From contig CAZMSZ010000001.1 of assembly GCA_964569055.1 (NCBI GenBank), forward strand, positions 1-64,000: a stretch of 64,000 nt of DNA. The letters are read 5' to 3'. The position numbers and the translations under genes were made by a program. Shown piece after piece: positions 42,901 to 51,373 of the stretch (positions within the stretch are counted from its first letter, which is position 1; each line of letters starts with the position of its first letter). The notes beneath the pieces were generated by a model. That model made no database searches. It saw only the letters and a program-made list of their open reading frames with translations, and was not told the origin of the DNA. The DNA comes from JAWLGW01 sp964569055. Lineage in GTDB: Bacteria; Planctomycetota; J058.

Positions 42901-43500
42901 GAGCTCGAGCACGACCTCGAGCTCGAGGCGAGCGAGGTCAACGTGGTGCTCGACGTCCCGGCCTACATCCCCGGGGCCTACGTGGCCGACGCCGCGCTCA
43001 AGATCGAGTGCTACCGGCGCCTGGCCGAGGCGGAGCGCGAGCAGGACCTCGAGGAGCTGCGCGACGAGCTGCGCGACCGGTTCGGGCCGCCGCCCCACGT
43101 GCTCGACAACCTGTTCGCGCTGCGGCGGCTGCGGCTGCGGGCCGCCGCCCACGGGGTGGTCAAGGTCAGCCGCCAGGACCGGGTGCTCCAGCTCCGCTGC
43201 AAGGAGCGGGCGCGCCTCGAGGCGGCGATCCGCGGCTACCGCGAGGGGCTGCGCCCGATCGACGAGCACATGCTCTACGTGCGCATGCGCGACGCCGGCG
43301 CCTCGGACGAGCACCAGCTCTACTTCCTGCTCGACCTCCTGCGCCCCGCCGACGAGGCCGCGCCCACCGGGGCCGCGCGCCCGCTCGACCCCGAGGCGCT
43401 CCAGCGCGAGCGCCAGCGCCGCCTGCGCGCCAAGGAGGCGCGCAGCGCCCGCCGCCGCCAGGGCGGCCGCCGGCGCGGCGGCCGCGCATCTTCGCGCTGA
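39928..43500 (+). CDS. mfd: Transcription-repair coupling factor
   Basis: 1190 aa, close to the E. coli length of 1148. Mfd is a translocase that removes RNA polymerase stalled at DNA damage and recruits UvrAB. GTG start. The N-terminal UvrB-like module includes APGEFAVRGGIFDLFP and VRVELFGDTIDSLRAFEPES. The RNAP-interacting domain begins VESFADLEEGTYVVHVSYG, followed by IAQFQGIVRRERDG. The helicase core has Walker A GDVGYGKT (608-615), DEEQ (709-712), TLTATPIPRTLHMALSG and QLRGRVGRSSVHAYAY. The C-terminal TRCF domain (VVLDVPAYIPGAYV, KIECYRRLAEAE) is present. It marks the return to core chromosomal sequence after the cargo island. Confidence 0.98.
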   Translation: MARKTAAPRPPAPAAPALSLAGELRELVRGLPAAGEVAAALRAGEAVAARGLPEGARAALIAGLARERPLLVIAPDQDGVRALAGDLEELGGDERPVIKNPPLDLFEEGGPSELEPGAAVGARLRVLRALAAAPAPVVLTSVSALLQRLPGPEAVGAGALVLAPGGELDPADLARRLVDRGYRRVALVEAPGEFAVRGGIFDLFPLGAERPVRVELFGDTIDSLRAFEPESQRSLGELPRLALSLLAVADYRRLARERGASLLDHLPADAALVLLEATRCRERLAQAAERFAGHEAELLSAAAIEAAWSARARLCVGASGEPATDGREVAFPCAPAALGALARGPEAVTDELARQVARGERLTVSCVNEAELERLAELCRDSGLAVDVGSALRRSPAPAGLTLVISSLPSGLRLPEHGVWLLPSSELFTRHVRSETTSPHRRAGRAAKSTAVESFADLEEGTYVVHVSYGIAQFQGIVRRERDGQPRDFLELLFDGGTLFIPTDRIGLVRRYVGPTSSPPKLSKLGGQGWRNKTKRAAEAVRDLAAELLEVQAERMVRPGFAFPPDGRAQRLFEESFEYTDTPDQSRVTGEVRADMVAPRAMDRVVCGDVGYGKTEIAIRAAFKCVSAGRQVAVLAPTTVLAHQHHRTFSERFAPYPYRVEVLSRFRTKAEQREVLKAAKAGGVDVVIGTHRLLSGDVEFRDLGLVVVDEEQRFGVADKERLKALRRTVDLLTLTATPIPRTLHMALSGARDISVLQTPPPGRSPVESKVVPFSEGLIRRAVERELARDGQVFLVHDRVRTIKRLADKVKELVPTARIGIVHGQLAEHEIEEVMLRFFQHELDVLVATSLIENGLDVRRANTLIVDRADRFGLAELHQLRGRVGRSSVHAYAYFLFDPHKLPSDVSRRRLRAIEEFSELGSGFQIAMRDLEIRGAGNVLGAQQSGHIVNVGYDLYCRLLRRAVAELTGELGQGGPRKPRKKKASGDLLAELELEHDLELEASEVNVVLDVPAYIPGAYVADAALKIECYRRLAEAEREQDLEELRDELRDRFGPPPHVLDNLFALRRLRLRAAAHGVVKVSRQDRVLQLRCKERARLEAAIRGYREGLRPIDEHMLYVRMRDAGASDEHQLYFLLDLLRPADEAAPTGAARPLDPEALQRERQRRLRAKEARSARRRQGGRRRGGRASSR

Positions 43501-43823
43501 GCGGGGGTCGGATCTCGCGGCGCAGGCGCCAAGGCTCCGCGCGCGGCGCCGCGGCTCCGCGCGGTTCACCCCACCCGGCCCGCGGTTCTTCGCGGTCGCG
43601 CGCCAGCGCGCGTCGAGCGAATTCGGGCGGGTCCACGCACCCCCGAGCAGGTTCCCCCGCCGACGGGCCGCGCGCGACTCGACCGCGGCGCCATCTGCCA
43701 GGGAGCGGGCAGCGCGCGGCGCCGCGGGCGGGTCAGAACGCGCGCGACGAGGCGCGGGACGCACCCGGCACGGCGCCTGCTCTCCCGTGGGGTTGCATCG
43801 CCTCGTGCCCGGTCAGGAGACCC
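43501..43823. other. Intergenic region after mfd
   Basis: 323 bases of extremely GC-rich sequence with short GCGC-type repeats. No gene, promoter-like element or terminator could be supported. The frame that runs through it from upstream is not credible. Confidence 0.5.
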
Positions 43824-44255
43824 ATGATCTACGTCCTCCACGAGACCCCCCTGGTCCGAGACGCGATCCGCGCCGCGCTCCAGGAGCTCGGCCCGGTGCG
43901 CGCCACCGGCCTGTGGAGCGAGATCGCCGGCGACCTGATCAGCGGCTCGAGCCGCGATGACGTGCTCGTGACCGACCTCAAGCTGCGCGCGATCTCGGGC
44001 ACCCAGCTCGTCGAGATCCTCCGCCGCTACAACCCCGCCCTCCGCATCGTCCTCTGCACCCCCCGCCCCGACGATGCCCCCCCCGGGATCGCCGACGTGA
44101 TCGTGCGCGAGCAGCGCGGCTACGAACGCCTCAAGGCCGAGGTCCGCAAGCTGGCCCCCTCGCTGATCAAGGCCAAGAGCTCGGGTCGCCTGCGCGTGGT
44201 GGAGCTCCTGCGCGACGACGGCAAGGCGAGCGACAGCAAGGTGCTCTCGACGTGA
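43824..44255 (+). CDS. Degenerate response-regulator receiver-like protein
   Basis: 143 aa. ATG start after AGGAGA. Fold pattern of a CheY-like receiver: MIYVLHETPLVRDAIRAALQ as first strand and helix, VLVTDLKLRAISGTQLVEIL with candidate phospho-acceptor D51, and IVLCTPRP as the fourth strand. The usual Asp-Asp pair at the first strand is replaced by His-Glu, and the conserved Lys is not obvious, so phosphorylation is doubtful. A 30-residue basic tail (LIKAKSSGRLRVVELLRDDG) has no recognisable output domain. Single-domain regulator or pseudo-receiver; no kinase next to it. Confidence 0.7.
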   Translation: MIYVLHETPLVRDAIRAALQELGPVRATGLWSEIAGDLISGSSRDDVLVTDLKLRAISGTQLVEILRRYNPALRIVLCTPRPDDAPPGIADVIVREQRGYERLKAEVRKLAPSLIKAKSSGRLRVVELLRDDGKASDSKVLST

Positions 44256-44298
44256 TCCTGCGGCCGTAGGGGCCAGACGCGTGGAGGCGTCGTGGGGT

Positions 44299-44314
44299 CG
44301 ACTCCCTGGAGTCG
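44299..44314. terminator. Candidate terminator hairpin between convergent genes
   Basis: CGACTCC (44299-44305) and GGAGTCG (44308-44314) form an almost loop-less inverted repeat between the receiver-like gene and the minus-strand Fic gene. No T-run. Confidence 0.35.
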
Positions 44315-44387
44315 CTCGTCCCAGGCCGCCTGCATCGCCTCGGCGCGCCAGCGCTGCTCTTGATCGATCCCGCCCCGACCGGGCGAG

Positions 44388-45002
44388 CTACCCGATCAGG
44401 CCGCCATACAACCGTAGGAACAGGTCGAAGAGCGGAGCGATCGTCCTCTCCCGGAAGAACGTGTTGAGGGCCTCGTTGTACTCCTCTTTGACCGCCTCGA
44501 TCGGGATCGGCTGGAGACCCGCTTTGACCAGCAGCACCCCGAGCAACGCCCGGCTGGTCCGTCCGTTGCCGTCCTCGAATGGGTGGATCTGGATCACGCG
44601 TGCGTGAGCCCACACGCTGATATGGATCGCGCTCGCGTCGTAGTCGGGATCGTCCTGGTTGGCCTCGAGCGAGCGCATCGAAGCAGCCAAGTCCCTGAAC
44701 AGCGCCTCGAGGAGCGCCTCGACCTCGCCGCGAGAGGCCGACCGGTTTGGACCGAAGGACAGGCGCTCGCTACCGAAGATCGCGCTCCGGTGCCTGCCAG
44801 CGTGCTCACGCACGCCTTCGAAGAGGCGGCGGTGCAGATCGCAGAGCAGGCTCCTCGAGGGCTCGCGAGCGGAGAGCTCGCCAGCATGGATCGACGCGAT
44901 CAGCTTCGCAAGGTTATCGGTGAGACGACGATTCTCCGCCTCCGTGTACGTGCGGAGGGGATCGTCGTCAGGAAACGAGATCCTCGGCTCGCCTACAGCC
45001 AA
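44388..45002 (-). CDS. Fic-domain AMP-transferase
   Basis: 204 aa. Fic proteins transfer AMP (or other groups) from a nucleotide to Ser, Thr or Tyr hydroxyls. The canonical motif HPFEDGNGRTSR lies at residues 140-151 with the catalytic His140, preceded by the flap region and ISVWAHARVIQ. The start is a TTG at 45002 that overlaps the upstream gene's stop by 10 bases, so translation is probably coupled. No inhibitory helix motif is seen inside this protein, but one ends the upstream partner (SQRIEG). That layout matches class I Fic systems, in which a separate antitoxin restrains the enzyme. A frameshift that split one longer Fic protein is an alternative. Confidence 0.9.
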   Translation of the reverse strand: MAVGEPRISFPDDDPLRTYTEAENRRLTDNLAKLIASIHAGELSAREPSRSLLCDLHRRLFEGVREHAGRHRSAIFGSERLSFGPNRSASRGEVEALLEALFRDLAASMRSLEANQDDPDYDASAIHISVWAHARVIQIHPFEDGNGRTSRALLGVLLVKAGLQPIPIEAVKEEYNEALNTFFRERTIAPLFDLFLRLYGGLIG

Positions 45003-45841
45003 GGCCGGGCGTCGACGCCTTCTATCCGCTGGCTCGCGATCACGTCACGTCTTGCCAGCTCGGGCGAGGGCGCAGGCTGGCCGCCACGCCGGCGTCGATC
45101 AGCGCGTATGCGCCTCAAGATGGCGGTCCGCTCCTCGTCAGCGAGTTTCACGACGGCCGGCGTGCGCCGGTACCCGTGCTCCTCGAGGAACGCTACGCAG
45201 TCGGGTACCGATAGCCCGAGAGCAGCGGCGGCTTCGCCCAGGGTCGCGTCACCGGTCGTATAGGCGCGTCCCACGATCTTCTCGAGGGCTCGGAGCTTCG
45301 AATCGTGACGGCGGAGGAAGGCGATCAGAGCGTCGAACGCGACCCGGCACCGGTGGGCGAGCTCGTCCCGGCCCGAGGCACGCGCGAGCATGACGATCGC
45401 GTCGATCGGACAAACTCGCACGGTCGAGTCCACGCTGCGCAGCATGACCGGGAGGAGCTGCTCGAAGGCCTCGCAGGCACCCTCATGACTGATGTGCCCC
45501 GAGTGGGCAACGCCACTCACGGCGCGCCAGCTCTCGGCGAGCAGGGCGAGCGGATCCCAGCCCGTCACCTCGTGGGCTTTGGCTGCGATCTCCTTCACTC
45601 GACGCGCGATCTCGTCTCCGCGCAAGATTCCAAGCTCTGCGGCGGCCTCAGCGAACACACAAAGCGCGAGGTTCAGCTCGAGGATCTGCGCGGACACGAG
45701 CGGGAGATCGAACGGAGCTCGCCTCGTGCGCCGTGTGGGTAGCGAGATCCTCACGTACTCGGCTCGGAGCCGTCCCTCCGACTCCGCCAGCGCCTCGAGC
45801 GTCTGCCTCGGCTCGAGCAGGAACCTAGCCAGATCGGGCAC
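44993..45841 (-). CDS. Fic partner/antitoxin-like protein ending in a Fic-inhibitory motif
   Basis: 282 aa from the GTG at 45841, chosen because GAGGGAG precedes it; a start as far out as 45961 is possible. Mostly helical (LVSAQILELNLALCVFAEAA, GACEAFEQLLPVMLRSVDS). Near the C-terminus, TLGEAAAALGLSVPDCVAFL, then EEHGYRR, looks like a small helix-turn-helix segment as in some antitoxins. The last residues, RRDVIASQRIEGVDARPWL, contain S-x-x-x-E-G, the consensus (S/T)xxxE(G/N) of the helix that blocks the Fic nucleotide site. The gene overlaps the Fic gene by 10 bases. I therefore read it as the regulatory partner. The large N-terminal part is unrecognised. Confidence 0.72.
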   Translation of the reverse strand: MPDLARFLLEPRQTLEALAESEGRLRAEYVRISLPTRRTRRAPFDLPLVSAQILELNLALCVFAEAAAELGILRGDEIARRVKEIAAKAHEVTGWDPLALLAESWRAVSGVAHSGHISHEGACEAFEQLLPVMLRSVDSTVRVCPIDAIVMLARASGRDELAHRCRVAFDALIAFLRRHDSKLRALEKIVGRAYTTGDATLGEAAAALGLSVPDCVAFLEEHGYRRTPAVVKLADEERTAILRRIRADRRRRGGQPAPSPELARRDVIASQRIEGVDARPWL

Positions 45842-46250
45842 GTCTCGCTCCCTCACGCCGCCATCGTCGCCTCGGGAGGTTATCAGGACAGCGTGAGGAC
45901 GGCCAGCAGAACGTGCTGTGCGCCAAGCGCTTAGCCACTGCGTAACACGATGCGATCGCAAGGGTTGCGCATCGAAGCGGGCGACGATCGAGACCGGTTT
46001 GCGGCGAGCCGTCCTGCTCGTCGCGCTCGCTCAGAAGCGGCGCAGCCGGTCGACCGCCTCTCGGCTCGGCCGAGGAGGCGCTGAACCCGTCCTCTGTGGC
46101 GCGGCGGCGCCGGCCGGCGCCTCCGGTGCGACTGCTGCTAGGCGCGCCTCGAGCCCGAGGCCTACGCCAGGGAGGCCCGGTTGCACCGCGCCGCGTGAGG
46201 CGGTACAAGGGCGAGCGCCGCGGCGAGGGCGCCGCCGCAAGGGGACCGCC
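45842..46250. other. Divergent intergenic region between the Fic pair and a zinc-ribbon gene
   Basis: 409 bases without a supported gene, unless the Fic partner starts further out (up to 45961). CGATGCG (45948-45954) and CGCATCG (45968-45974) form a 7-bp inverted repeat with a 13-base loop, and CAGCA/TGCTG (45904-45918) a smaller one. Either could be an operator for the Fic pair, but no clear promoter was found. Confidence 0.4.
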
Positions 46251-46769
46251 GTGCTGAACTGCCCGAAGTGCCAGAACATCCTGACCACGATCGACTACGA
46301 GGGGATCGAGGTCGAGACCTGCACCGAGTGCAAGGGCGAGTGGCTCGACGCGAAGGAGCTCGGCCACGTGGTCAAGGTCCGCGAGGAGCGCTTCGACGAG
46401 CAGGCCCGGCGCGCGATCGCGGAGTCGACCACGGTCCAGGGCGTCAAGCTGGCCGGGGTCGATCGCGGCCTGAAGTGCCCCAAGTGCGGCGGCACGACCG
46501 AGGCGATCAACTACGGCGGCGACACCGGCATCATCATCGACCGCTGCGCGGGCTGCGGCGGCTTCTGGCTCGACGACACCGAGCTCGAGAAGGTCCAGAT
46601 GCTCGTGGAGGGCTGGAACGATCAGCTCCCCGCCGATCTCGCCAAGTACGGGCCGCAGCTCAAGGACCTCGACCACGGGCCGATCGAGATCGTGAAGTTC
46701 AAGCGCATGCCCGGAATGGGCCGCTTCCTCAACGCGCTCGTCAACGGGATCATCGACCTGAAGGTCTGA
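46251..46769 (+). CDS. Tandem TFIIB-type zinc-ribbon protein
   Basis: 172 aa. GTG at 46251 after AAGGGGA. Two zf-TFIIB-like modules: C4-C7 with C24-C27 (CPKC...CTECKGEWLD) and C76-C79 with C99-C102 (CPKCGGT...CAGCGGFWLD). Each is followed by the E-L helix (DAKELGHVV, DDTELEKVQ) characteristic of this small bacterial family. The C-terminal 50 residues end in a hydrophobic helix (MPGMGRFLNALVNGIIDL). Function of the family is poorly known; these are not transcription factors by default. Stands alone on the plus strand. Confidence 0.88.
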   Translation: MLNCPKCQNILTTIDYEGIEVETCTECKGEWLDAKELGHVVKVREERFDEQARRAIAESTTVQGVKLAGVDRGLKCPKCGGTTEAINYGGDTGIIIDRCAGCGGFWLDDTELEKVQMLVEGWNDQLPADLAKYGPQLKDLDHGPIEIVKFKRMPGMGRFLNALVNGIIDLKV

Positions 46770-46886
46770 GAACGCCGGCTCCCGGCGCGCGCCGCGCCAG
46801 GAGGGGTCGGCGCCGGGGGCTCGGTCTTGCCCGCGTTCCGTGGAACGACCGTCGCGCTCGGATCACGATCGGGCGCGAGGGTGGCC

Positions 46887-47438
46887 ATGGAACCTGGTGG
46901 CGAGGGCGCGCGCGATCGGCGCGCAGCGCGCCAGCGATGGGCGGGACGGATCGTGCTCGCGGCGTTCGTGAGCGCGGTGACGTTCCTCAGCGTGCCGAGC
47001 CTGATCGACGCGCGCTGGCACGACCCCAGCCCGGTCGGGATCGGGCTGCTGAGGACGCTGCACACCGCGCAGCAGCGGGCCAGCGAGGGGGACGTCGATC
47101 GGAACGGCGAGCTCGACTTCGTCTCGTTGGCGGCGCTGGGCAGGGCTGGCTTGGTGGACGAGCGCTTCGCGAGCGGGCTCACGCAGGGCATGCGCCTCGA
47201 CGTGTGGATCAGCGAGGACGGCCTGCGGTGGTTCGGCGCCGCGACCGCCGTCGAGCCTCACGTCTATCCCTGGCCCTGGCGGCTGTGGTGGGACGAGGAG
47301 CACGGCGGGATCTACGACTACCTGGGGATCGACGGGAAGGGGCGGGTCTACTACCGGGTGGACCGCCCCTTCACCCGCGAGGAGCTGAGCGCCGAGTGGG
47401 GCCCGCCTGCGGACGCGCGGCCGCTCGCGTCGCGCTGA
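46887..47438 (+). CDS. Membrane-anchored protein with pilin-like DxDxNG...D domain
   Basis: 183 aa. ATG 46887 after GCGAGGGTGGCC. A single transmembrane helix at about residues 22-42 (IVLAAFVSAVTFLSVPSLI) follows a basic N-terminus. The outer domain reads LLRTLHTAQQRASEGDVDRN, then GELDFVSLAALGRAGLVDER, and WFGAATAVEPHVYPWPWRLW. This 'LRT...TAQ...GD.DxNG..D' pattern is seen in type IV pilin-like or pseudopilin-like proteins of Planctomycetota-like bacteria. The prepilin cleavage motif (G-F/M-TLxE) is missing, so it is probably not a true pilin. Confidence 0.7.
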   Translation: MEPGGEGARDRRAARQRWAGRIVLAAFVSAVTFLSVPSLIDARWHDPSPVGIGLLRTLHTAQQRASEGDVDRNGELDFVSLAALGRAGLVDERFASGLTQGMRLDVWISEDGLRWFGAATAVEPHVYPWPWRLWWDEEHGGIYDYLGIDGKGRVYYRVDRPFTREELSAEWGPPADARPLASR

Positions 47439-47480
47439 GCCCGCGGGACTCGTGGGATCAGCGATCGGTGAGGTCGGGAG

Positions 47481-47666
47481 CTACTCGCGCCCGCGCTCCT
47501 GCCAGGCCTGGCGCAGCCGGTCGATCAGGCCGCGCAGTCGCGCGACGAAACGTTGGGTGACGCGCTCGGGAGCGGTCAGCCCGCCCGCGCGGACCGACTC
47601 GCCGAGGGGGCTGCCTTCGCGGACGGCGTGCTCGGCCTTGAGGACGGCCTGCTCGGGGCCGAGCAT
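47481..47666 (-). CDS. Possible 61-aa protein
   Basis: Small helical charged ORF (LKAEHAVREGSPLGESVRAG, QRFVARLRGLIDRLRQAWQE) filling most of the spacer between two plus-strand genes. No clear ribosome-binding site precedes its ATG, and in DNA this GC-rich such ORFs arise by chance. Reported because nothing else explains the 284-base gap. Confidence 0.25.
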   Translation of the reverse strand: MLGPEQAVLKAEHAVREGSPLGESVRAGGLTAPERVTQRFVARLRGLIDRLRQAWQERGRE

Positions 47667-47722
47667 GGGGGACCCGCGCGCCGGCGCGACCCGGCGGGTG
47701 CGGGGCGGCGGGCGGAGACCTC

Positions 47723-49273
47723 ATGCGGACGAGCCTCGGGCTGTTGCTGCTGCTGAGCGTGACGGGCTGTCCGGGCAGCGGGTCCGGTTCGGCGGGCGCC
47801 GCCGCGGTGCCCTCGGCCGAGGCCTGGACCGCCGAGCACTCGGGGCGGGTCGCCGCGGCCTGCGCGCGCTGCCACGTGCCCCCGCCCCCCGACGCCCTGC
47901 CCCGCGCGCGCTGGGCGGCCGAGGTCGCGAAGATGGCCGCCATGCCGGGGCCCAAGGGCGCGACGCCGCTCACCGCCGAGGAGCTGGCCCTCGCGACGGC
48001 CTACTACGTGCGGCGCGCGCCCGAGGCGCTCCCCACCACGCCCGCGGCGCCGCCCGAGACCCGGCTGAAGCTCCGGGTGGAGGGGTTCACGCCCAAGAGC
48101 CAGGCCTTCGCCGGGCGGGCGCCCGCCACCGCCAACGTGGCCTTCGTGCACCTCTCCGACCGGCGCCGCGCCGACCTGCTCGTGGCGGAGCTGCGCTCGA
48201 GCGCGCTGTTCCTCCTCCCCGCCTGGGCGCCGCCCGAGCAGCGCGCCATGCGCCACCTCGCCAAGGACCTGACCCAGCCCGCGCACGTCGAGCTGGGCGA
48301 CGTCGACGGCGACGGGCTCCCCGACCTTTTGATCGCCGCGCTCGGCGCCATGAACCCGGGCAACGAGCCCACCGGCGCGGTCCACCTGCTGCGCCAGCAG
48401 CGCTCGCGGCGGTTCGCGCCGGCGCGTCTGCTGACCGGGGTCGGGCGCGCCTCGGACGCGCGCGCCGCCGACCTCGACGGCGACGGCGACCGGGACGTGG
48501 TGGTCGCCGCCTTCGGCTGGCGCGGGCCCGGCGGGCTGCACCTGCTGGAGCGGACCGGGGCGGGCGAGCCGCTCGCGTTCCGCCGGCGCGACCTCGACGA
48601 CCGCGACGGGTTCTTGCACGTGGAGCCGGTCGACCTCGACGGCGACGGCCGGCTCGACCTCGTGGCGCTCCTCGCGCAGGAGCACGAGCAGGTGCTCGCG
48701 TTCATGAACCGCGGCGAGCTGCGGTTCGAGCCGCGCGTGCTGTTCCAGGCGCCGCACCCGGCCTGGGGCGCGTCGGGGCTCGAGGTGACCGACCTCGACG
48801 GCGACGGCGACCCCGACGTGCTCCTCTCCAACGGCGACACGCTCGACGACGACCTGCTCAAGCCATACCACGGCGTCTCGTGGCTCGAGAACCAGGGCGA
48901 GCTGAGCTTCGCGCACCGCCCGATCGGGCCGCTCCACGGCTGCGAGCGCGCGGTCGCGGGCGACCTCGACGGCGACGGCGACCTCGACGTGGTGGCGGTC
49001 GCGTTCCTCCCCCAGGTCCCGCCCGAGACCTGGCGCGAGCGCGACCTCGACTCGGTGGTCTGGTTCGAGCGCACCGCCGACGGCTGGGAGCGCCGCTCCC
49101 TCGAGCGCCACCGCTGCATTCACCCCACCGTCGCGGTCGCCGACTACGACGCCGACGGCGACCTCGACGTGGCGGTCGGCAACTTCGTGTGGATGGTCGA
49201 GGACGGCCGGCCCTCGGTGCAGGCCGACCTCGTCACGCTGTTCACGCAGGAGCGCGCGCCTGCGGGCGACTGA
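47723..49273 (+). CDS. Lipoprotein with heme-c motif and FG-GAP/VCBS repeats
   Basis: 516 aa. A lipoprotein signal peptide ends LLLLSVTGC (Cys16). Residues 35-100 hold CARCH, a c-type heme attachment site, in a small cytochrome-like domain (HSGRVAAACARCHVPPPPDA, LTAEELALATAYYVRRAPE). The rest is a seven-bladed-propeller-like array of FG-GAP/VCBS repeats with calcium-type loops: DVDGDGLPDLL, DLDGDGDRDVV, DLDGDGRLDLV, DLDGDGDPDVL, DLDGDGDLDVV, DYDADGDLDVA. Such cytochrome-propeller lipoproteins are characteristic of Planctomycetota and Verrucomicrobia and also occur in Myxococcota. Function is unknown; surface binding coupled to redox chemistry is possible. Confidence 0.9.
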   Translation: MRTSLGLLLLLSVTGCPGSGSGSAGAAAVPSAEAWTAEHSGRVAAACARCHVPPPPDALPRARWAAEVAKMAAMPGPKGATPLTAEELALATAYYVRRAPEALPTTPAAPPETRLKLRVEGFTPKSQAFAGRAPATANVAFVHLSDRRRADLLVAELRSSALFLLPAWAPPEQRAMRHLAKDLTQPAHVELGDVDGDGLPDLLIAALGAMNPGNEPTGAVHLLRQQRSRRFAPARLLTGVGRASDARAADLDGDGDRDVVVAAFGWRGPGGLHLLERTGAGEPLAFRRRDLDDRDGFLHVEPVDLDGDGRLDLVALLAQEHEQVLAFMNRGELRFEPRVLFQAPHPAWGASGLEVTDLDGDGDPDVLLSNGDTLDDDLLKPYHGVSWLENQGELSFAHRPIGPLHGCERAVAGDLDGDGDLDVVAVAFLPQVPPETWRERDLDSVVWFERTADGWERRSLERHRCIHPTVAVADYDADGDLDVAVGNFVWMVEDGRPSVQADLVTLFTQERAPAGD

Positions 49274-49318
49274 GCCGCAGCCTGACGGCGCCAATGACGC
49301 AGCGCGCAGCGCCTGCGA

Positions 49319-49335
49319 GTCACGCCACGCGTGAC
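49319..49335. terminator. Hairpin between the FG-GAP lipoprotein and desaturase genes
   Basis: GTCACGC (49319-49325), loop CAC and GCGTGAC (49329-49335) form a perfect 7-bp stem. A T-run is missing, and GTGAC recurs at 49341, so an operator for the desaturase is an alternative reading. Confidence 0.35.
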
Positions 49336-49431
49336 ACTCCGTGACCGACGTTTGACGCCAGGGACTTGGCTTGTGACGGGTTAGACCGTCCGCGCGAGGC
49401 CAGACTGGTCCCTGTTCGGAGGGACTGCCCA

Positions 49432-50379
<948 letters not shown>

Positions 50380-50385
50380 GCGCGC

Positions 50386-51003
50386 TCACCCCTGGGTCAT
50401 GGCCTGGAGCAACGCCGCCCGGGCGAACACGGCGAGCACCCCCAGCGCGCTCAAGGCGGCGCCGCCCAGCAGCCCGTGAGTGCGGCGGCGCGAGCGGTCC
50501 GCCAGCAGCTCGGGCGGGACGGTCCGCTCCCAGGCGCGCCGACAGCCGAGGCACTTGAACTCCAGGAACAGCGCGTTCATGACCATGCCGATCCCGCTGA
50601 CGGCCGCGGCGAACGCGAGCGCGCCCAGGCACCCGGCCAGCACGCCGGCCACGACCACCAGCCCGCCGCTCAGCAACCCCGCCGCCCCGCGCTGTCCCTC
50701 GAGCGGCTCGTAGACCATGGCCTCGGTCCCGCCGCACCGGGGGCAGGCGTCGGAATCGAGGCGCCCGCTCCCCACGCCCAGCCGAGCGGTGGTCCGCCGC
50801 GGGGGCTCGTCCTCCCGAGCAGGTGCGGGCGTCGCGCCCTCGTCCGGCGCCCGCCGTGAGATCAGCCGCCCCGAGGCCGGGCGCGCCTCGGGGCTCGCGA
50901 CCGCGCCCGCGAGGGAGGTCCCGCAGGAGAGGCAGCGTCCCTGGCGCGGCGCGACCGGGTAGGTCCGTGCGCACTCGGGACAGTCGATCGGCCCTTCGCT
51001 CAT
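50386..51003 (-). CDS. Zinc-ribbon membrane protein
   Basis: 205 aa. The ATG at 51003 is preferred to one three codons upstream. An N-terminal zinc ribbon (C8-C11, C24-C27: CPEC...CLSC), a disordered Arg/Pro linker, a second CPRC...CLGC pair split around two hydrophobic segments (LLSGGLVVVAGVLAGCLGAL, AAAVSGIGMVMNALFLEF), and a last helix (GLLGGAALSALGVLAVFA). Membrane protein with cytoplasmic zinc modules; function unknown. Confidence 0.75.
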   Translation of the reverse strand: MSEGPIDCPECARTYPVAPRQGRCLSCGTSLAGAVASPEARPASGRLISRRAPDEGATPAPAREDEPPRRTTARLGVGSGRLDSDACPRCGGTEAMVYEPLEGQRGAAGLLSGGLVVVAGVLAGCLGALAFAAAVSGIGMVMNALFLEFKCLGCRRAWERTVPPELLADRSRRRTHGLLGGAALSALGVLAVFARAALLQAMTQG

Positions 51004-51373
51004 GGCGCCCACCCCCGCTCGTGCTCACCATGGCGCGTCGACCGCCCGTGTGCAACGCGAGGCAAGTTGGTGTCGCGAGGATCCGATCGCCGCGCTGAGG
51101 AGGCGCCCCCCTCGTCCTGCCCTGAGGCTGCCGGATGGCGGGTCGTGCGCGAGCAGCGGCGGTGCCCGCGGTCGCGCCGGGCATCGCGCCGGCGGCGCTG
51201 GCCGGCACCAAGGAGCGCGCGCGCCTCCGTTCGACCGCTCGAGGTCGACAGCGCGCCGGCGTTTTGCGACCCTCCACCCGTCCTACGACCGAGGGTGCGG
51301 CGCGCGACGCGCCGCAGGAACGAGGGGTGGTCGGGCCGCCTCCCTGGCCGGCGTAGAGCCGGCAGGAGAGCGC
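51004..51373 (+). promoter_or_regulatory. Leader region of nhaA, with an RBS-adjacent hairpin
   Basis: 370 bases without a gene, rich in inverted repeats. Immediately before the ribosome-binding site AGGAGAG, GCCGGC (51347-51352), loop GTAGA and GCCGGC (51358-51363) form a 6-bp stem that could control translation. Ion-responsive RNA motifs (nhaA-I/lithium, DUF1646) occur upstream of nhaA genes in other bacteria, but I could not match their conserved bases here. Confidence 0.35.

Noticed and set aside
49352..49386. Promoter of the desaturase gene from TTGACG at 49352
   Set aside because: The only -10-like bases (TTAGAC at 49381) are 23 bases away, too far for a normal spacer.
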